NCBI GenBank assembly: GCA_031769625.1
Contig: JAUIMM010000534.1
Coordinates: 12,415,001-12,479,000, forward strand
Direction: 5' to 3'
From: Taudactylus pleione
Lineage: Eukaryota; Chordata; Amphibia; Anura; Myobatrachidae
Length of the DNA: 64,000 nucleotides
Positions 1 through 12,014 of this stretch are shown here, piece by piece (within the stretch, counting starts at the first letter, position 1; the number at the start of each line of letters is the position of its first letter). The position numbers and the translations under genes were made by a program. The notes beneath the pieces were generated by a model. The model was given only the letters and a program-made list of their open reading frames with translations, searched no databases and was not told where the DNA came from.

Positions 1-706
1 GATTGATAGCCAACCCCCCAAAAAATTGTTTAGGGATGGAAGAGGTAAAGTATCTTGGATACACCATCAGCAGTGGTTTAATAAATTCCCAACTTAATTA
101 AATTAAGGCTATTTTATCCTTTTTAGGAATAACGGGGTATTATAGAAGATTTTTCCCTAATTTTCCCACCATTGCTGTCCTACTGGCAGACCTTACCAAG
201 GACAAACAGAAAATGATGGTTACATGGAATCCTGAAGCAGAAAAGGCTTTTCAGAAGCTGAAAGAAGCATTGTGTACACAACCAGTTCTGATTTTATCTG
301 ACTTTAAAAGTTAATGCGTGGTGCAGACTGATGCGTCGGATGTAGAGATAGGTCCCAGAACAAAGAGGGTGAACAACATCATGTTATTTATTTAAACAGA
401 AAGTTGAAAGTGCATGAGAGAAACTATGCCACTGTCGAAGAAGAAGCATTGGCAATAAAGTGGGCCTTAGAAACTCCTAAGTTCTACTTGCTGGGAAGGA
501 AATTCAAGTTGATCACCAAACATGCCGCTTTAAAATGAATGTATGAGAATAAGAGATCAATTGGAGAACAATAAGATGGTTCTTGGCATCACAAAACTTC
601 AAATTTTCAGTAGAGCACAGGCCATGAAGCCAACTGGCCAATGCAGATGCTTTGTCTCATGGTTTTTGTTTGGGGGCTGCAGTTGTTCCGCCCCATAGGT
701 TGAAAC
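1..706 (+). pseudogene. Gmr1-like Ty3/Gypsy pol, 3' end (RT tail and RNase H), decayed
   Basis: Conceptual translation shows the end of a reverse transcriptase (KYLGYTIS, then FLGITGYYRRFFPNF), followed by an RNase H region (TDAS, later EHRP and ANADALS). Stops and frame changes interrupt the frame, so it is not functional. The start lies outside the window. The RNase H end is followed within about 25 codons by a purine tract and an LTR, with no integrase in between. Ordinary Ty3/Gypsy elements have about 1 kb of integrase there. RNase H as the last domain is the Gmr1-type order, also seen in the element at 11.5-19.9 kb. Confidence 0.8.
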
Positions 707-717
707 AAAGGGGGGGG
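707..717 (+). other. Polypurine tract of the upstream retrotransposon
   Basis: AAAG followed by seven G lies just before the TGTGAC that opens the LTR. A purine run at this place is the plus-strand primer of LTR retrotransposons. Confidence 0.75.
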
Positions 718-720
718 ATA

Positions 721-1034
721 TGTGACAAAAGCACTGCCAAGATTATACACAGAATATATATTTGTTCCAGGTTTCTGACCTATATGTATTAAAACCCCAG
801 GAAAATGTCTGCAAAACAGACTTTGTAGCATTTGGGCTTTAGTAAAAGGTGGTTAAGGGTTCCTGGGGTTATGGATGGAGTGTGAGGGCAGGCTCCATCC
901 ATTAGACCCAAATGGATCTTCAGGTGTTCAGCCTAAGAACAGGATAATTAGCACTTGCACCTGTAAGAGGCTGAGAAGGGTATGTCAGGGGTTTTACTCA
1001 GTGCCTCAATACCTGGGGAAACAGGCTGCATATA
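721..1034 (+). repeat. 3' LTR, first part (split by a Tc1 element)
   Basis: The LTR opens with TGTGACAAAAG directly after the purine tract. The Tc1 element at 1035 interrupts it, and the rest should continue from 2643. The partner 5' LTR is outside the window, so the far boundary is not fixed. Confidence 0.65.
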
Positions 1035-2640
1035 CAGTCAGGTGCATAAATATTGGGACATTGACAGAATTTTCAGATTTTGACCTCTATTCACCACCAC
1101 AATGGATTTGAAATGAAACAAACAAGATGTGCTTTAACTGCAGACTTTCAGATTTAATTTGAGGGTAATTACATCCAAATCAGGTGAACGGTGTAGGAAT
1201 TACAACGGTTTCTATATGTGCCTCCCACTTTTTAAGGGGCCAAAAGTAATGGGACAAACTAAACAATCCTAAATCTAACTTTCACTTTTTAATACTTTGT
1301 TGCAAATCCTTTGCAGGCAATTACAGCCTGAAGTCTGGAACGCATAGACATCACCAGATGCTGGGTTTCATCCCTGGTGATGCTCTGCCAGGCTTCTACT
1401 GCAAATGTCTTCAGTTCCTGCTTGTTCTTGGGGCATTTTGCCTTCAGTTTTGTCTTCATCAAGTAAAATGCATGCTCAATCGGATTCAGGTCAGGGGATT
1501 GACTTGGCCATTGCATAACATTCCACTTTTTAGACTTAAAAAACTCTTTGGTTGCTTTTGCAGTATGCTTCGGTTCATTGTCCATCTGCACTGTGAAGCG
1601 CTGTCCAATGAGATCTGAAGCATTTGACTGAATATGAGCATATAATATTGCCCGAAACACTTCAGAATACATTCTGCTGCTTTTGTCAGCAGTCACATCA
1701 TCAATAAATACAAAAGAACCAGTTCCATTGGCAGCCATACATGCCCACACCATGACACTACCACCACCATGCTTCACTGATGAGGTGGTATGTTTTGGAT
1801 CATGAGCAGTTCCTTTCCTTCTCCATACTCTTCTCTTCCCATCACTCTGGTACAAGGTGATCTTTGTCTCATCTGTCCATACGATGTTGTTCCAGAACTG
1901 TAATGGCTTTTTTAGATGTTGTTTGGCAAACTCTAATCTGGTCTTCCTGTTTTTGAGGCTCACCAATGGTTTACATCTTGTTGTGAACCCTTTATATTCA
2001 GTCTTCTCTTTATTGTTGACTTTGACACATATACACCTACCTCCTGGAGAGTGTTCTTGATTTGGCCAACTGTTGTGAAGGGGTTTTTCTTCACCAGGGA
2101 AATAATTATTCTGTCATCCAGCTGTTGCTGAGCTCTTCGGTGCATTCTTTCTTTTTAAGAATGTTCCAAACAGTTGATTTGGCCACACCTAATGTTTTTG
2201 CTGTCTCTCTGATGGGTTTGTTTTGATTTTTCAGCCTAATGATGGCTTGCTTCACTGATAGTGACAGCTCTTTGGATCTCATATTGAGAGTCAACAGCAA
2301 CTGATTCCAAATGCAAATGTCACACCTAGAATCAACTCCAGACCTTTTACCTGCTTAATTGATAATGAAATAATGAGGGAATAGCCCACACCTGTCCATG
2401 AAATAGCTTTTGAGTTGATAGTCCCATTACTTTTGGCCCCTTAAAAGTGGGAGGCAAATATAGAAACCGTTGTAATTCCTACACCGTTCACCTGATTTGG
2501 ATGTAGTTACCCTCAAATTAAATCTGAAAGTCTGCAGTTAAAGCACATCTTGTTTGTTTCATTTCAAAGCCATTGTGGTGGTGAATAGAGGCCAAAATAT
2601 GAAAATTCTGTCAATGTCCCAATATTTATGCACCTGACTG
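1035..2640 (-). mobile_element. Tc1-like DNA transposon, full length between its termini
   Basis: The element starts CAGTCAGGTGCATAAATATT and ends with the reverse complement. Long inverted repeats of roughly 200 bp cover about 1035-1245 and 2430-2640. TA dinucleotides at 1033-1034 and 2641-2642 are the expected target duplication. Length is about 1.6 kb, typical of Tc1/mariner elements. Its transposase is on the minus strand and is frameshifted, so the copy is probably not autonomous. Confidence 0.93.
1289..2300 (-). pseudogene. Tc1-like transposase, two frameshifts
   Basis: Three consecutive minus-strand pieces in different frames make up one DD34E-type transposase. 2300-2106 carries the first helix-turn-helix (MRSKELSLSVKQ). 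2145-1960 carries the second (NPFTTVGQIKNTL). 1966-1289 carries the catalytic core with the first Asp in WTDETK, the second in MDNEPKH, and the Glu in PDLNPIEHAF. Family members usually have DNDPKH, so DNEPKH is a small change away from the catalytic residue. Single-base shifts lie near 2130 and near 2000. All catalytic residues remain, so this is a recently dead copy. Confidence 0.9.
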
Positions 2641-2642
2641 TA

Positions 2643-2866
2643 AGTCCCACAGACAGAGAGCCACTCACTGTCTACCTAGGTAGGGAGGCTCAATTTCTTC
2701 AGAGAAACCAGCATATAGGTAAGGAAAGAATCAAGCGAAGGCAATGCATAGGGATTGCAAAAAAACATTGGACATACAAGTGACATAGACTAGTTTGTGG
2801 GGATTTAGCCAATGTCATTTAAGTCATAAAAAACTAGGATAATCTATAAGTGTCGTAAAAACATAT
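2643..2866 (+). repeat. Probable continuation of the LTR after the Tc1 insertion
   Basis: This stretch follows the Tc1 target duplication and precedes the Tc1 stub. It has no coding signal. It is assigned to the LTR only by position. Its true end cannot be set without another copy. Confidence 0.4.
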
Positions 2867-2916
2867 GCCAAAATATGAAAATTCTGTCAATGTCCCAATA
2901 TTTATGCACCTGACTG

Positions 2917-2918
<2 letters not shown>
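2867..2918 (+). mobile_element. Isolated Tc1 terminal stub (52 bp)
   Basis: These 52 bases are identical by eye to 2591-2642, the right end of the Tc1 element above plus its TA. Nothing else of the transposon is present here. Confidence 0.9.

Positions 2919-2997
<79 letters not shown>
2919..2997. repeat. Compound microsatellite (TA)n then (CA)n
   Basis: About 11 TA units run into about 27 CA units. The TA run begins exactly at the target TA of the Tc1 stub. Confidence 0.97.
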
Positions 2998-3000
<3 letters not shown>

Positions 3001-3412
3001 GAGTCTCCCATATCCAAATATTCCAAAATACAGAATTTTTTGAACTTGGCTGAGATAGTGAAACCTTTGCTTTTTGATGGTTCAATGTGTAAACTTTGTT
3101 TAAAGTGCAAAATTATTAAAGATATTGTATAAAATGACCTTCATGCTCTGTGTAAGGTGTATATGAAACACAAATGATTTTCATGTATGTACACAAACTT
3201 TCTTTGAACCAGAAAATGTATGAAAATATTGTATACAATGACCTGCAGGCTGTGTGTATAAGGTGTATACAAAACAAAATACATTCTGTGTTTAGATTTG
3301 GGTCCCATTCCCAAAATATCTCATATGGTGTGCAAATATTTAAAAATACGGAATATTCCGATATCCAAAATACCCCTGGTCCCAGGCATTTTGGAGATAT
3401 GGGAGACTCAAC
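2998..3412. mobile_element. MITE with inverted ends GTTGAGTCTCCCATATCC
   Basis: The left end GTTGAGTCTCCCATATCC is mirrored by ATATGGGAGACTCAAC at the right end. The interior is AT-rich and also partly mirrored, and it encodes nothing. The ends recall Tigger/pogo-type miniature elements, but that family name is from memory and tentative. Confidence 0.65.
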
Positions 3413-4066
3413 CGATATATTTATATATTAGGGGTGTGCACCGGCCACTTTTCGTGTTTTGTGTTTTGGTTTTGGATCTGGATCTTTCTTTGTGTTTTGG
3501 ATCTGGACTGGTTTTGCCAAAACCACCCTTCCGTGTTTTGGGTTCTGGGTTTTGTGTTTTGGATCTGTATTTTTTTGAAAAAAAAAAGCATAAAAACAGC
3601 TAAAATCACAGAATTTGTGGGTTTTTCTGCTCCTATGCTATCATTAACCTCAATAACCTTAATTTCCACTCTTTTCCAGTGTATTCTGAACACCTCACAC
3701 CTCACAATAGTGTTTTTATGTCCAAAAGGTTGCACCGAGGTAGCTGGATGACTATGCTAAGCGACACGAGTGGGCGGCACAAACACGTGGCCCATCTAGA
3801 AGTGACACTGCAGTGGCAGACAGGATGGCAGTTTGAAAAACTAGGCCCCAAACAGTACATAATGCAAAGAAAAAAAAGAGGTGCAAGATTTAATTGTCCT
3901 TGGGCCCTCCTACCCACCCTTATGTTGTATAAACAGGACATGCACACTTTAACAAATCAATCATTTCAGCGCCAGGGTCTACCACACGACTGTGGCTGAA
4001 ATTATTGGTTCGTTTGGGCCCCCACAAAACAAGCTGGCAATTAATCTGTCCATGCACAAACTGGCT

Positions 4067-7000
4067 CTACGGAGGCAAGATGTCGTCCTCATCCTCCTCA
4101 TCCACCGATTCCTCACCCTCTTCAGTGTTGTGTACACCCTCATCCTCACAGAGTATTAATTCGTCCCCTCTGGAATCCACCACCACAGGTCCCTCTGTAC
4201 GTTCTGGAGGCTGGTCTACCTGGAAGAGTTGATAATTCATTTTTATGAACATCATCTTCTCCACATTTTGTGGAAGCAACCTCCTACGCCTTTTGCTGAC
4301 AAGGTACCCGGCTGCACTAAACACTCTTTCGGAGTACACACTGGAGGAGAGGCAACTCAGGTAAAATAGAGCCAGTTTGTACAGGGGCCTCCAAACTGCC
4401 TCTTTTTCCTGCCAGTACAGGTACGGACTGTCTGACATGCCTACTTGGATGCTGTCACCGATGTAATCCTCCACCATTCTGTCAATGGTGACAGTATCAT
4501 ATGCAGTGACAGTAGACGTGTCAGAAATTGTTGAAAGGTCCTTCAGTCCGGACCAGATGTCCAAACTTGGTCCTGCCTGCCATGCATCACCGCCAGCGGG
4601 TTGCTTAGGATACCTACGCTTTTTCCTGGCAGCCCCAGTTGCGGGAGAAAGTGAAGAAGGAGCTGTTGATGTGTCACGTTCTGCTTCAGCTGGCAGTGTT
4701 TTCACCAGCAGGTCTTTGCACCTCTGCAGGCTTGTGTCGGCCGGAAAGAGAGACACCACATAAACTTTAAACCTAGGATCGAGCACGGTGGCCAAAATGT
4801 ATTGGTCTGATTTCAACAGATTGACCACCCTGGAATCCTGGCAAAGCAAATGAAGGGCTTCATCCACAAGTCCCACATGCCGAGCGGAATCACTCCATCT
4901 TATCTCCTCCTTCACTTTCTCCAGCTGCTTCTGCAAAAACCTGATGAGGGGAATGACCTGACTCAAGCTGGCAGTGTCTGAACTGACTTCACGTGTGGCA
5001 AGTTCGAAGGGCTGGAGAACCTTGCACAACACGGAAATCATTCTCCACTGCGCTTGAGTCAGGTGTATACCCCCTCCTTTGCCTATGTCATAAGTGGATG
5101 TATAGGCTTGAATGGCCTTTTGCTACTCCTCCATCCTCTGAAGCATATAGAGGGTTGAGTTCCACCGCATCACAACCTCTTGCTTCAGGTGATGCCGGGG
5201 CAGGTTCAAGAGTGTTTGCTGGTGCTCCAGTCTTCGGCACGCAGTCGCTGAATGGTGAAAGTGGCCAGAAATTTTTCGGGCCACCCAAAGCGTCTCCTGC
5301 ACGCCCCTGTCACTTTTCAGAAAATTCTGCACCACCAAGTTTATTGTGTGAGCAAAATATGGGACGTGCTGGAATTTGCCCAGATGTAATGCCCGCACAA
5401 TATTGGTGGCGTTGTCAGTAATCACAAATCCCCAGGAGAGTCTAAGTGGGGTAAGCCACTGGGCGATGATTTCCCTCAGTTTCTCTAAGAGGTTGTCGGC
5501 GGTGTGCCTCTTACTGAAACCGGTGATACACAGCGTAGCCTGCCTTGGAACGAGCTGGCGTTTCTGAGATGCTGCTACTGGTGACGCTGCTGTTGTTGCT
5601 GCATAAGGTAATACATCTACCCAGTGGGCTGTCACAGTCATATAGTCCTTAGTCTGCCCTGTTCCACTTGTCCACATGTCCGTGGTTAAGTAGACATTGG
5701 GTACAACCGCATTTTTCAGGACACTGAGGACACTTTTTCTGACGTTTCTGTACAGTCTCGGTATCGCCTGCCTAGTGAAGTGCAATCTAGACGGGATTTG
5801 GAACCGGGGACACACTACCTCCATCAATTGTCTAAATCCCACTGCACTAATGGCGGATACCGGACGCACATCTAACACCAACATAGCAGTCAAGGCCTCA
5901 GTTATAAGTTTTGCTTCAGGATGACAGCTGTCGTACTTCATCCTCCTTGCTAAGGACTGTTGTTACTTCCTCTCTGGGATGATGAACGACTCCCAGCAGC
6001 AGCAACAGCAGCAGTGGCAGCAGTAGGCGTAGCAATGCAGGATCCTCCGGAGGAATCCTGGATAGGAGAGTCAGTCATGCCAGTGACATGGCCTGCAGGG
6101 ACTACTTCCGATCCTGACTAAGGAGGAAATTGACGAGGAGGGAGTTGACGGTGTGGTTTGCAGGCACTTGGATACAACAGGACAACGGGATTTAGGTGTC
6201 CCTGGACTGCTTATGGTCTTAGCCAAAGTTTCTGAACTTGTCAGTAACTTTTTATGAACGCGCTTCAGGTGCCGTATAAGAGAGGATGTTCCTAGGTGGT
6301 TAACGTCCCTACCCCTACTTATTTCACCTTTACATATGGTACATATGGCAAGACAATTGTTGTCCGGATTTCGATAGAAATATTGCCAGACCAAAGAGGT
6401 GGAATGTTTGGTCTTCTGCCCAGGCATGACCGTGATGGGCTTTTTCATCCCACAGACAACAACTATCTCCCCCGGAACCTGATTTAAACAAACCACATCA
6501 CCATCAGAATCCTCCTCGCCAAATTCGTCGTCAGCGCCAGCTACACCAGTATCCTCATCCTGTTGTACTTCAACAGTGACATCTTCAATTTGCATATCAG
6601 CAAGTGGACTGTGGGTGCTCCTTTCAGCACTTGCAGGGGGCGTGCAAATGGTGGAAAGAGCCACCTCTTCCCGTCCGGTGCTGGGAAGGTCAGGCATCGC
6701 AACCGCCACCACACTTGGACTCTCATTGGGGATTTGTGATATCTTCTTAGAACGCACAGTTCTTTGATGTGCTTTTACCAGCTTAACTCATTTAATTTTT
6801 TTAGCAGGAGGAGGGCTTCCATTGTCATGTGAAGCTGAACCACTAGTCATGAACATAGGGAAAGACCTTAGCCGTTCCTTGCCACTCCATGTTGTAAATG
6901 GCATATTGGCAAGTTTCTCTTCAGATGATTTAAATGTTTTTTTTAAGGTCATTTTCCTGAACTTTGTCATTTGGGATTGTATGTGCCCTTTACTATGACA

Positions 7001-7141
7001 TTGGGCATCGGCCTTGGCAGACGACGTTGATGGCATGTTATCGTCTATGTCATGACTAGTGGCAGCAGCTTCAGCACTAGGAGGAAGTGGTTCTTGATCT
7101 TTCCCTATTTTATTTTTATCAGAGAAAGTTTGGTCCTCCAT
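4067..7141 (-). pseudogene. hAT transposase and upstream ORF, copy 1, broken
   Basis: Minus-strand pieces align in order with copy 2. 7141-6788 is the N-terminal ORF (begins MEDQTFSDKNK), ended by TGA after KKIK. 6757-6071 holds the acidic region and BED finger. 5941-5123 holds the first part of the catalytic core (TTDMWTSGTG, ITDNATNIV). 5041-4067 holds the C-terminal hATC part (SVYSERVFSAAG). Breaks visible against copy 2 are one extra C near 6105, a deletion of roughly 34 bp near 5965, and a CAG to TAG nonsense change at 5120-5122. The remaining protein is very similar to copy 2. Confidence 0.9.
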
Positions 7142-7199
7142 TTATGTTATATTGATATATATGTGCGGCTAAGGCGCACACAAACACAGAAAATATTTT

Positions 7200-8490
7200 T
7201 TTATTTTTGTTGGAGACTAGTGCACTTTGTGGGTTACACCACCCTTTAAGAAATGAGCCAGCCGGCTCTTTACTTATGGGACACAGGCGCACGCTTGGGG
7301 CTGCTCCTTTGTTGATGCACGTGCAGCTACAGTGCACACAATTCACAAAGACAGAAAAAAAAGAATTTTTTATTCTTTGTGGAGCGCACTTTGAGGGTTA
7401 CACCACCCTTTAACAGACAGACGCACGCTTGGCACTGCTGCTTTGAGGATGCAGGTGCAGCTACAGCCCACACAATTCACAAAGGCAGAAAAAAAAGAAG
7501 AATTTTTTATTCTTTGTGGAGCGCACTTTGAGGGTTAACCATCCTTTAACAGACAGACGCATGCTTGTCGCTGCTGCTTTGAGGATGCACGTGTAGCTAC
7601 AGCCCACACAATTCACAAAGACAGAAAAAAAAGAAGAATTTTTTATTTTTGTTGGAGTGCACTTTGAGCGTTACACCACCCTTTAACAGACAGACGCACG
7701 CTTGGCGCTGCTGCTTTGAGGATGCACGTACAGTGCAGACAATTCACAAACACAAAAGAAAATGTTTTATTTTTGTTGGAGTGCACTTTGAGGGTTACAC
7801 CACCCTTTAACAGACAGACGCACGCTTGGCGCTGCTGCTTTGAGGATGAATATACAGTGCAGACAATTCACAAACACAGAAGAAAATATTTTATTTTTTT
7901 TGGAGTGCACTTAGGTAGGGGGTTACACTACCCTTTAACAGACAGACGCATGCTTGTCGCTGCTGCTTTGAGGATGCAGGTGCGGCTACAGCCCACACAA
8001 TTCACAAAGACAGAAAAAAAAGGAGAATTTTAAATTTTTTGTGGAGCTCACTTTGAGGGTTACACCACCCTTTAAAGGACAAGCCAGCCGGCCCTTTACT
8101 TATGGGACACAGGCGCACGCTTGGCGCTGCTCCTTTGTTGATGCACGTGCAGCCACAGTGCACACAATTCACAAACACAGAAATTTTTTTTTTATTTGGT
8201 TTGGAATGCACTTTGGGGGTTACAGCACCCTTTAATGGTCAAGCCATCCGGCCCTTTACTTATGACACTGGCGCACGCTTAGCGCTACTTTGTTGATGCA
8301 CGTGCGGCTACTGCGCATACAATTCACTAACACAAAAAAAATATATATTTTTATTTTTTTTGGAGTGCACTATGGGGGTTACAGCACCCTTTAACGGTCA
8401 AGCCAGCCGGCCCTTTACCTATGACACAGGCGCACGCTTGGCGCTACTTTGTTGATGCACGTGCGGCTACTGCGCACACAATTCACAAAC
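7200..8490 (-). repeat. Subterminal tandem array of hAT copy 1 (about 9 degenerate units)
   Basis: Units of about 125-165 bp recur, each with a CACGCTTGG-type core, an ACAATTCACAAA stretch and an A/T tract. The units differ in length and sequence, unlike the homogeneous array of copy 2. Confidence 0.85.
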
Positions 8491-8500
8491 ACAACGGGTA

Positions 8501-8509
8501 CCTTATATA
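8501..8509 (-). promoter_or_regulatory. TATA box of hAT copy 1
   Basis: On the minus strand the sequence reads TATATAAGG about 160 bp inside the terminal repeat, at the same place as in copy 2. The leader just downstream is deleted here. Confidence 0.5.
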
Positions 8510-8676
8510 GAATCCAAAACCCGCGAGACCCGGAAGGTGTGATGATGACGTTTTGCGTCGATTTCAGATCCGAGTCAGGCGGGAAAAGTCGAGCCTGACT
8601 CGGATCGGCCTCGGATCGGGGGTGCTCGGGGGGTTCGGATTTCAGAAATCCGAACCCGCTCACCCCTAATATATAT

Positions 8677-10275
8677 AAAATGAGTATTGAACACATCAAC
8701 ATGTTGCTCAGTAAATATATTTGTAATAGTGCTGTTGTAATGACATTTTCACCAAATGTCAGCGACAACCCATGCAATCCATACATGCAAGGAAATCAAA
8801 CCATAGATGTCCATAAATTATGTGTGCGAGTGTGAAATGACACAGGGGAAAAGTATTTAACACACTTACTGAAATTTATTTAATACTTCGTAAAAAAACC
8901 TTTGTTTGTAATGACAGCTTCAAGTCGCCTCCTTTATGGAGAAACTAGTCGCATGCATTGCTCAGTGTGATTTGGGGCCATTCTTCCACGCAACAGTCTT
9001 CAAATTTTGAAGGTTCCGTGGGCCTCTTCTATGAACTCTGATCTTTAGTTCTTTCTACAAATTTTCAATTGGATTCAAGTCAGGTGATTGGCTGGGCCAT
9101 TCTAGCAGCTTTATTTTCTTTCTCTGAAACCAATTGAGAGTGTCCATGGCTGTGTGTTTGGGATCATTGTTATGCTGAAGTGTCCACTCTTGTTTCATCT
9201 TCAGCATCCTGGTAGATGGCAGCAGAATTTAATTAAGAATGTCTTGGTACATTTTTCCATTCATCCTTCCTTCAATCATATGAAGTATGCCAGTATAGTA
9301 TTCTGAAAAAAAGACCCACAGCATGATTTTCCCACCTCCAAATTTCATTGTTGGTATGGTGTTTGGGTGTGATGTGCAGTGCCATTTATCCGCCAAACAT
9401 GGTGTGTATTATTGCATCCAAGGAGTTCAATTTTGGTCTCATCTGACCAGACTATATTCTCCCAGTATTTCACAGGCTTGTCCAAATGTTGTGCAGCAAA
9501 CTTTAAACAAGCTTCAACATGCTTTTTCTTCAGCAATGGAGTCTTGCGTGTTGAGCGTGCATACAGTCCATGGCGGTTGAGTGCATTACTTATTGTTTTC
9601 TTTGAAACAATTGTACCTGCTAATTCCAGGTCCTTCTGAAGCTATCCACAAGTGGTCATTGGCTCTTGGACAACTCTTTGGATAATTCCTTTCACTCCTC
9701 TGTCAGATATCTTGGAGGAGCACCTGGTCATGGCTGGTTTATGGTGGAATGATGTTCTTTCCAATTCTGGATTATGGCCCCAACAGTGCTCACTGGAACA
9801 TTCAGACATTTATACATCCTTCTGTAACCAATGCCCTCAGTATGTTTTGCAACAATAAGGTTGCAAAGGTCTTGAGAGAGCTCTTTGCTTTTACCCATCA
9901 TGAGATGTTTCTTGTGTGACACCTTGGTAATGAGACACCTTTTTATAGGCCATCACTTCGAAATGAACCAGCTTATATTAATTTGCACTGACAAGGGGCA
10001 GGATTGCTTTCGAATTACTGATAGATTTCAGCTGGTGTCTTGGCTTTCCATGCCTTTTTGCACCTCCCTTTCTTCATGTGTTCAATACTTTTCCCGTGTC
10101 ATTTCACATTTTTACACATAACTTAATTAATGGACATCTATGGTTTGATTTCTTTGCATGTGTGGACGGCATGGGTTGTTGCTGACATTTGGTGAAAATT
10201 TCATTACAATAGCCCCATTATAAATATATTTACTGAGAAAAATGTTGATGTGTTCAATACTTATTTTACCCGCTG
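8677..10275 (-). mobile_element. Second Tc1-like transposon, decayed
   Basis: The right end (inverted) starts CAGCGGGTAAAATAAGTATT. The left end, TGAGTATTGAACACATCAAC, lacks the outermost bases and abuts the hAT copy. Long inverted repeats share the block around ACATTTGGTGAAAA. Transposase fragments on the minus strand are 9922-9728 (MGKSKELSQDL, a helix-turn-helix region) and 9536-9345 (ENIVWSDETKIELLG with the first catalytic Asp). Further coding similarity between these pieces is broken by stops and shifts. It belongs to a different Tc1 subfamily from the element at 1035. Confidence 0.85.
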
Positions 10276-11511
10276 TATGTACTGTATATATATATATATA
10301 TTATATACACACGCACTCTATGCAATTGCGGAGATTCACTTAAGCTACCGGGCAGATTTATAATCTTGGTGAGAGGGTCTTAATTGCAAACATTGGATAC
10401 ATATTTGGATGCTTTCTTCCAACCATGCATCTGAAATACATCTACTTTTTGAAGGACATTATGGATTTGTTACTTAAATGACAAACTACTGACCATTTTC
10501 AATCTTTTACATTGTTATGCATGATAATGGGGAGCACACTGATAACGTCTTCAGTTGGTGCCGCTGGGAGCATGCTGAGTGTCTAACACATGCACTGGGT
10601 GTTTTTCTTCTATATAACGTAAGCTTATTGCATTTTGTACTTTATCCCTGTCAAAAGAAAAAGTCAATTCTGAGATTGACTTTAATGAGTGCCTGGACGT
10701 ATATATATATATATCTCCTTAGATGGCTGTTCACCAGGAGGGAGGACGTGTGTCAGATAAGCACATATATCTTGATTATCTTGTGCATACATTTTTACAG
10801 TTTATTCATTTTGTTCTTCATTTAATATACTACAGTACAGTATGTTTGGATTATGCTTTTTTCTTTAATGGAAAGTGAATCTCCTTGAGTATTGCTCAAG
10901 TGTGGACCCTGAGGGGCACGTGCTGTGTTGGATCCAGATAAGCATTTATTTTATATCATCTGGTATGAGCCATTTTTCACGAGTTTTGAGTGTCATTTCA
11001 GTGGTGAATATTTGATATACACTAGGAGGCGCCCTTGTTTCGTTTCTTATTTTAGAGCTATTTCGACTGTGTGTGGGATCTGAGGACGAGGATAGCAGTC
11101 GCTCTATATTTAAGCACCATATATATATATGTATAATATAAAGTCTTTGGTATATCTATTTGGATACTGTTATACAGATAGTTGATATTAGCGCCACTGA
11201 TTATATTTTTTGTACTGTACATTCGAATGAGTCTGACTCTGTATATCAGGAGCATTGATGCTGCGGCCGCGGCTTTTTCTCAAGCCAAGTTCCGTTGTGC
11301 TTCATCTGCAACTTTGTACACTTTTAAAACAAATTCATGTGCGGTTAAAGGCGAAGCCCAACATCTGTAGCACACATTAAGTGGTGTTTCGCTGTGTCTG
11401 CGATGCGTATAAGATGCAAAATTTAGATGCTACGCTGCACCTCTCGGAGCGTCTAATGCCATATGGCATATTGAGATATTGAGGCTAGCTGCATAAGGAA
11501 ACATCTCTTTA
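10276..11511. other. No gene recognised
   Basis: A short TA microsatellite (10,288-10,312) is followed by AT-rich sequence with no coding signal or clear terminal repeats. It may hold old repeat fragments. Confidence 0.5.
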
Positions 11512-11516
11512 TGTAT

Positions 11517-11835
11517 TGTGACAAGAATCACATAGACTGGGTAAAATCCATCAGTAGCTTTTATTGCTCACCACAGCCAGGTACACATGATATGGCACTT
11601 TCACAGGCAAGATGTCATACAAAGTCTTCCAATACAGCAATGGTTCTTCAGTGGACTCACATGTCCAGGAACCCTAACACTAGTCACCCCCCGGCCTATA
11701 AGCTGGGCGACTATTTCACCCCAGTGTCTTTGCAGTTCTTAAACCAGCTTCTCACAGGTGTCTGTAATCAGCTGCACTGATTGAGGAAACACCTGAACTG
11801 GACAGTTACACAATCCTAATGCCTTTGCACTGCTT
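11517..11835 (-). repeat. 3' LTR (upstream end missing or diverged)
   Basis: This matches the 5' LTR through CAATCCTAATGC, then diverges. The U3 start (CAAACCTGGGAG in the other copy) is not found here, so the LTR is truncated or replaced at that side. Confidence 0.8.
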
Positions 11836-12014
11836 CATCCACCCTGATGAAGCTACAACACTTTCAGATGAGCTACTGTATCTGCCTTGCCCACATCTAT
11901 TTGTGCCATCCGTCCGGGTACACAGCTCTCTGCCATTTTCCACAGTTCGCCATCCTCACCCTCTTCCTCCTCTAGCTTCACCATAGGGTTGCTTGGAGGA
12001 TCGGGCCCAACAAA

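Larger units (their letters stand above)
3429..8668 (-). mobile_element. hAT element, copy 1 (decayed autonomous copy)
   Basis: The ends are TAGGGGTGTGCACCGGCC at 3429 and, inverted, TAGGGGTGAGCGGGTTCGG at 8668. The flanking octamers TTATATAT and ATATATAT differ at one base, consistent with an aged 8-bp hAT target duplication in a TA-rich site. The element is an inverted, clearly homologous copy of the one at 46,559-52,956. It has transposase remnants, a TATA box and a subterminal tandem array. It lacks about 330 bp of leader between the TATA region and the array that copy 2 keeps. Confidence 0.92.

Noticed and set aside
5123..5421. Plus-strand open frames opposite the hAT transposase (also at 50,950-51,402 minus)
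   Set aside because: They are antisense shadows kept open by the codon use of the transposase and occur in both copies at the same place.
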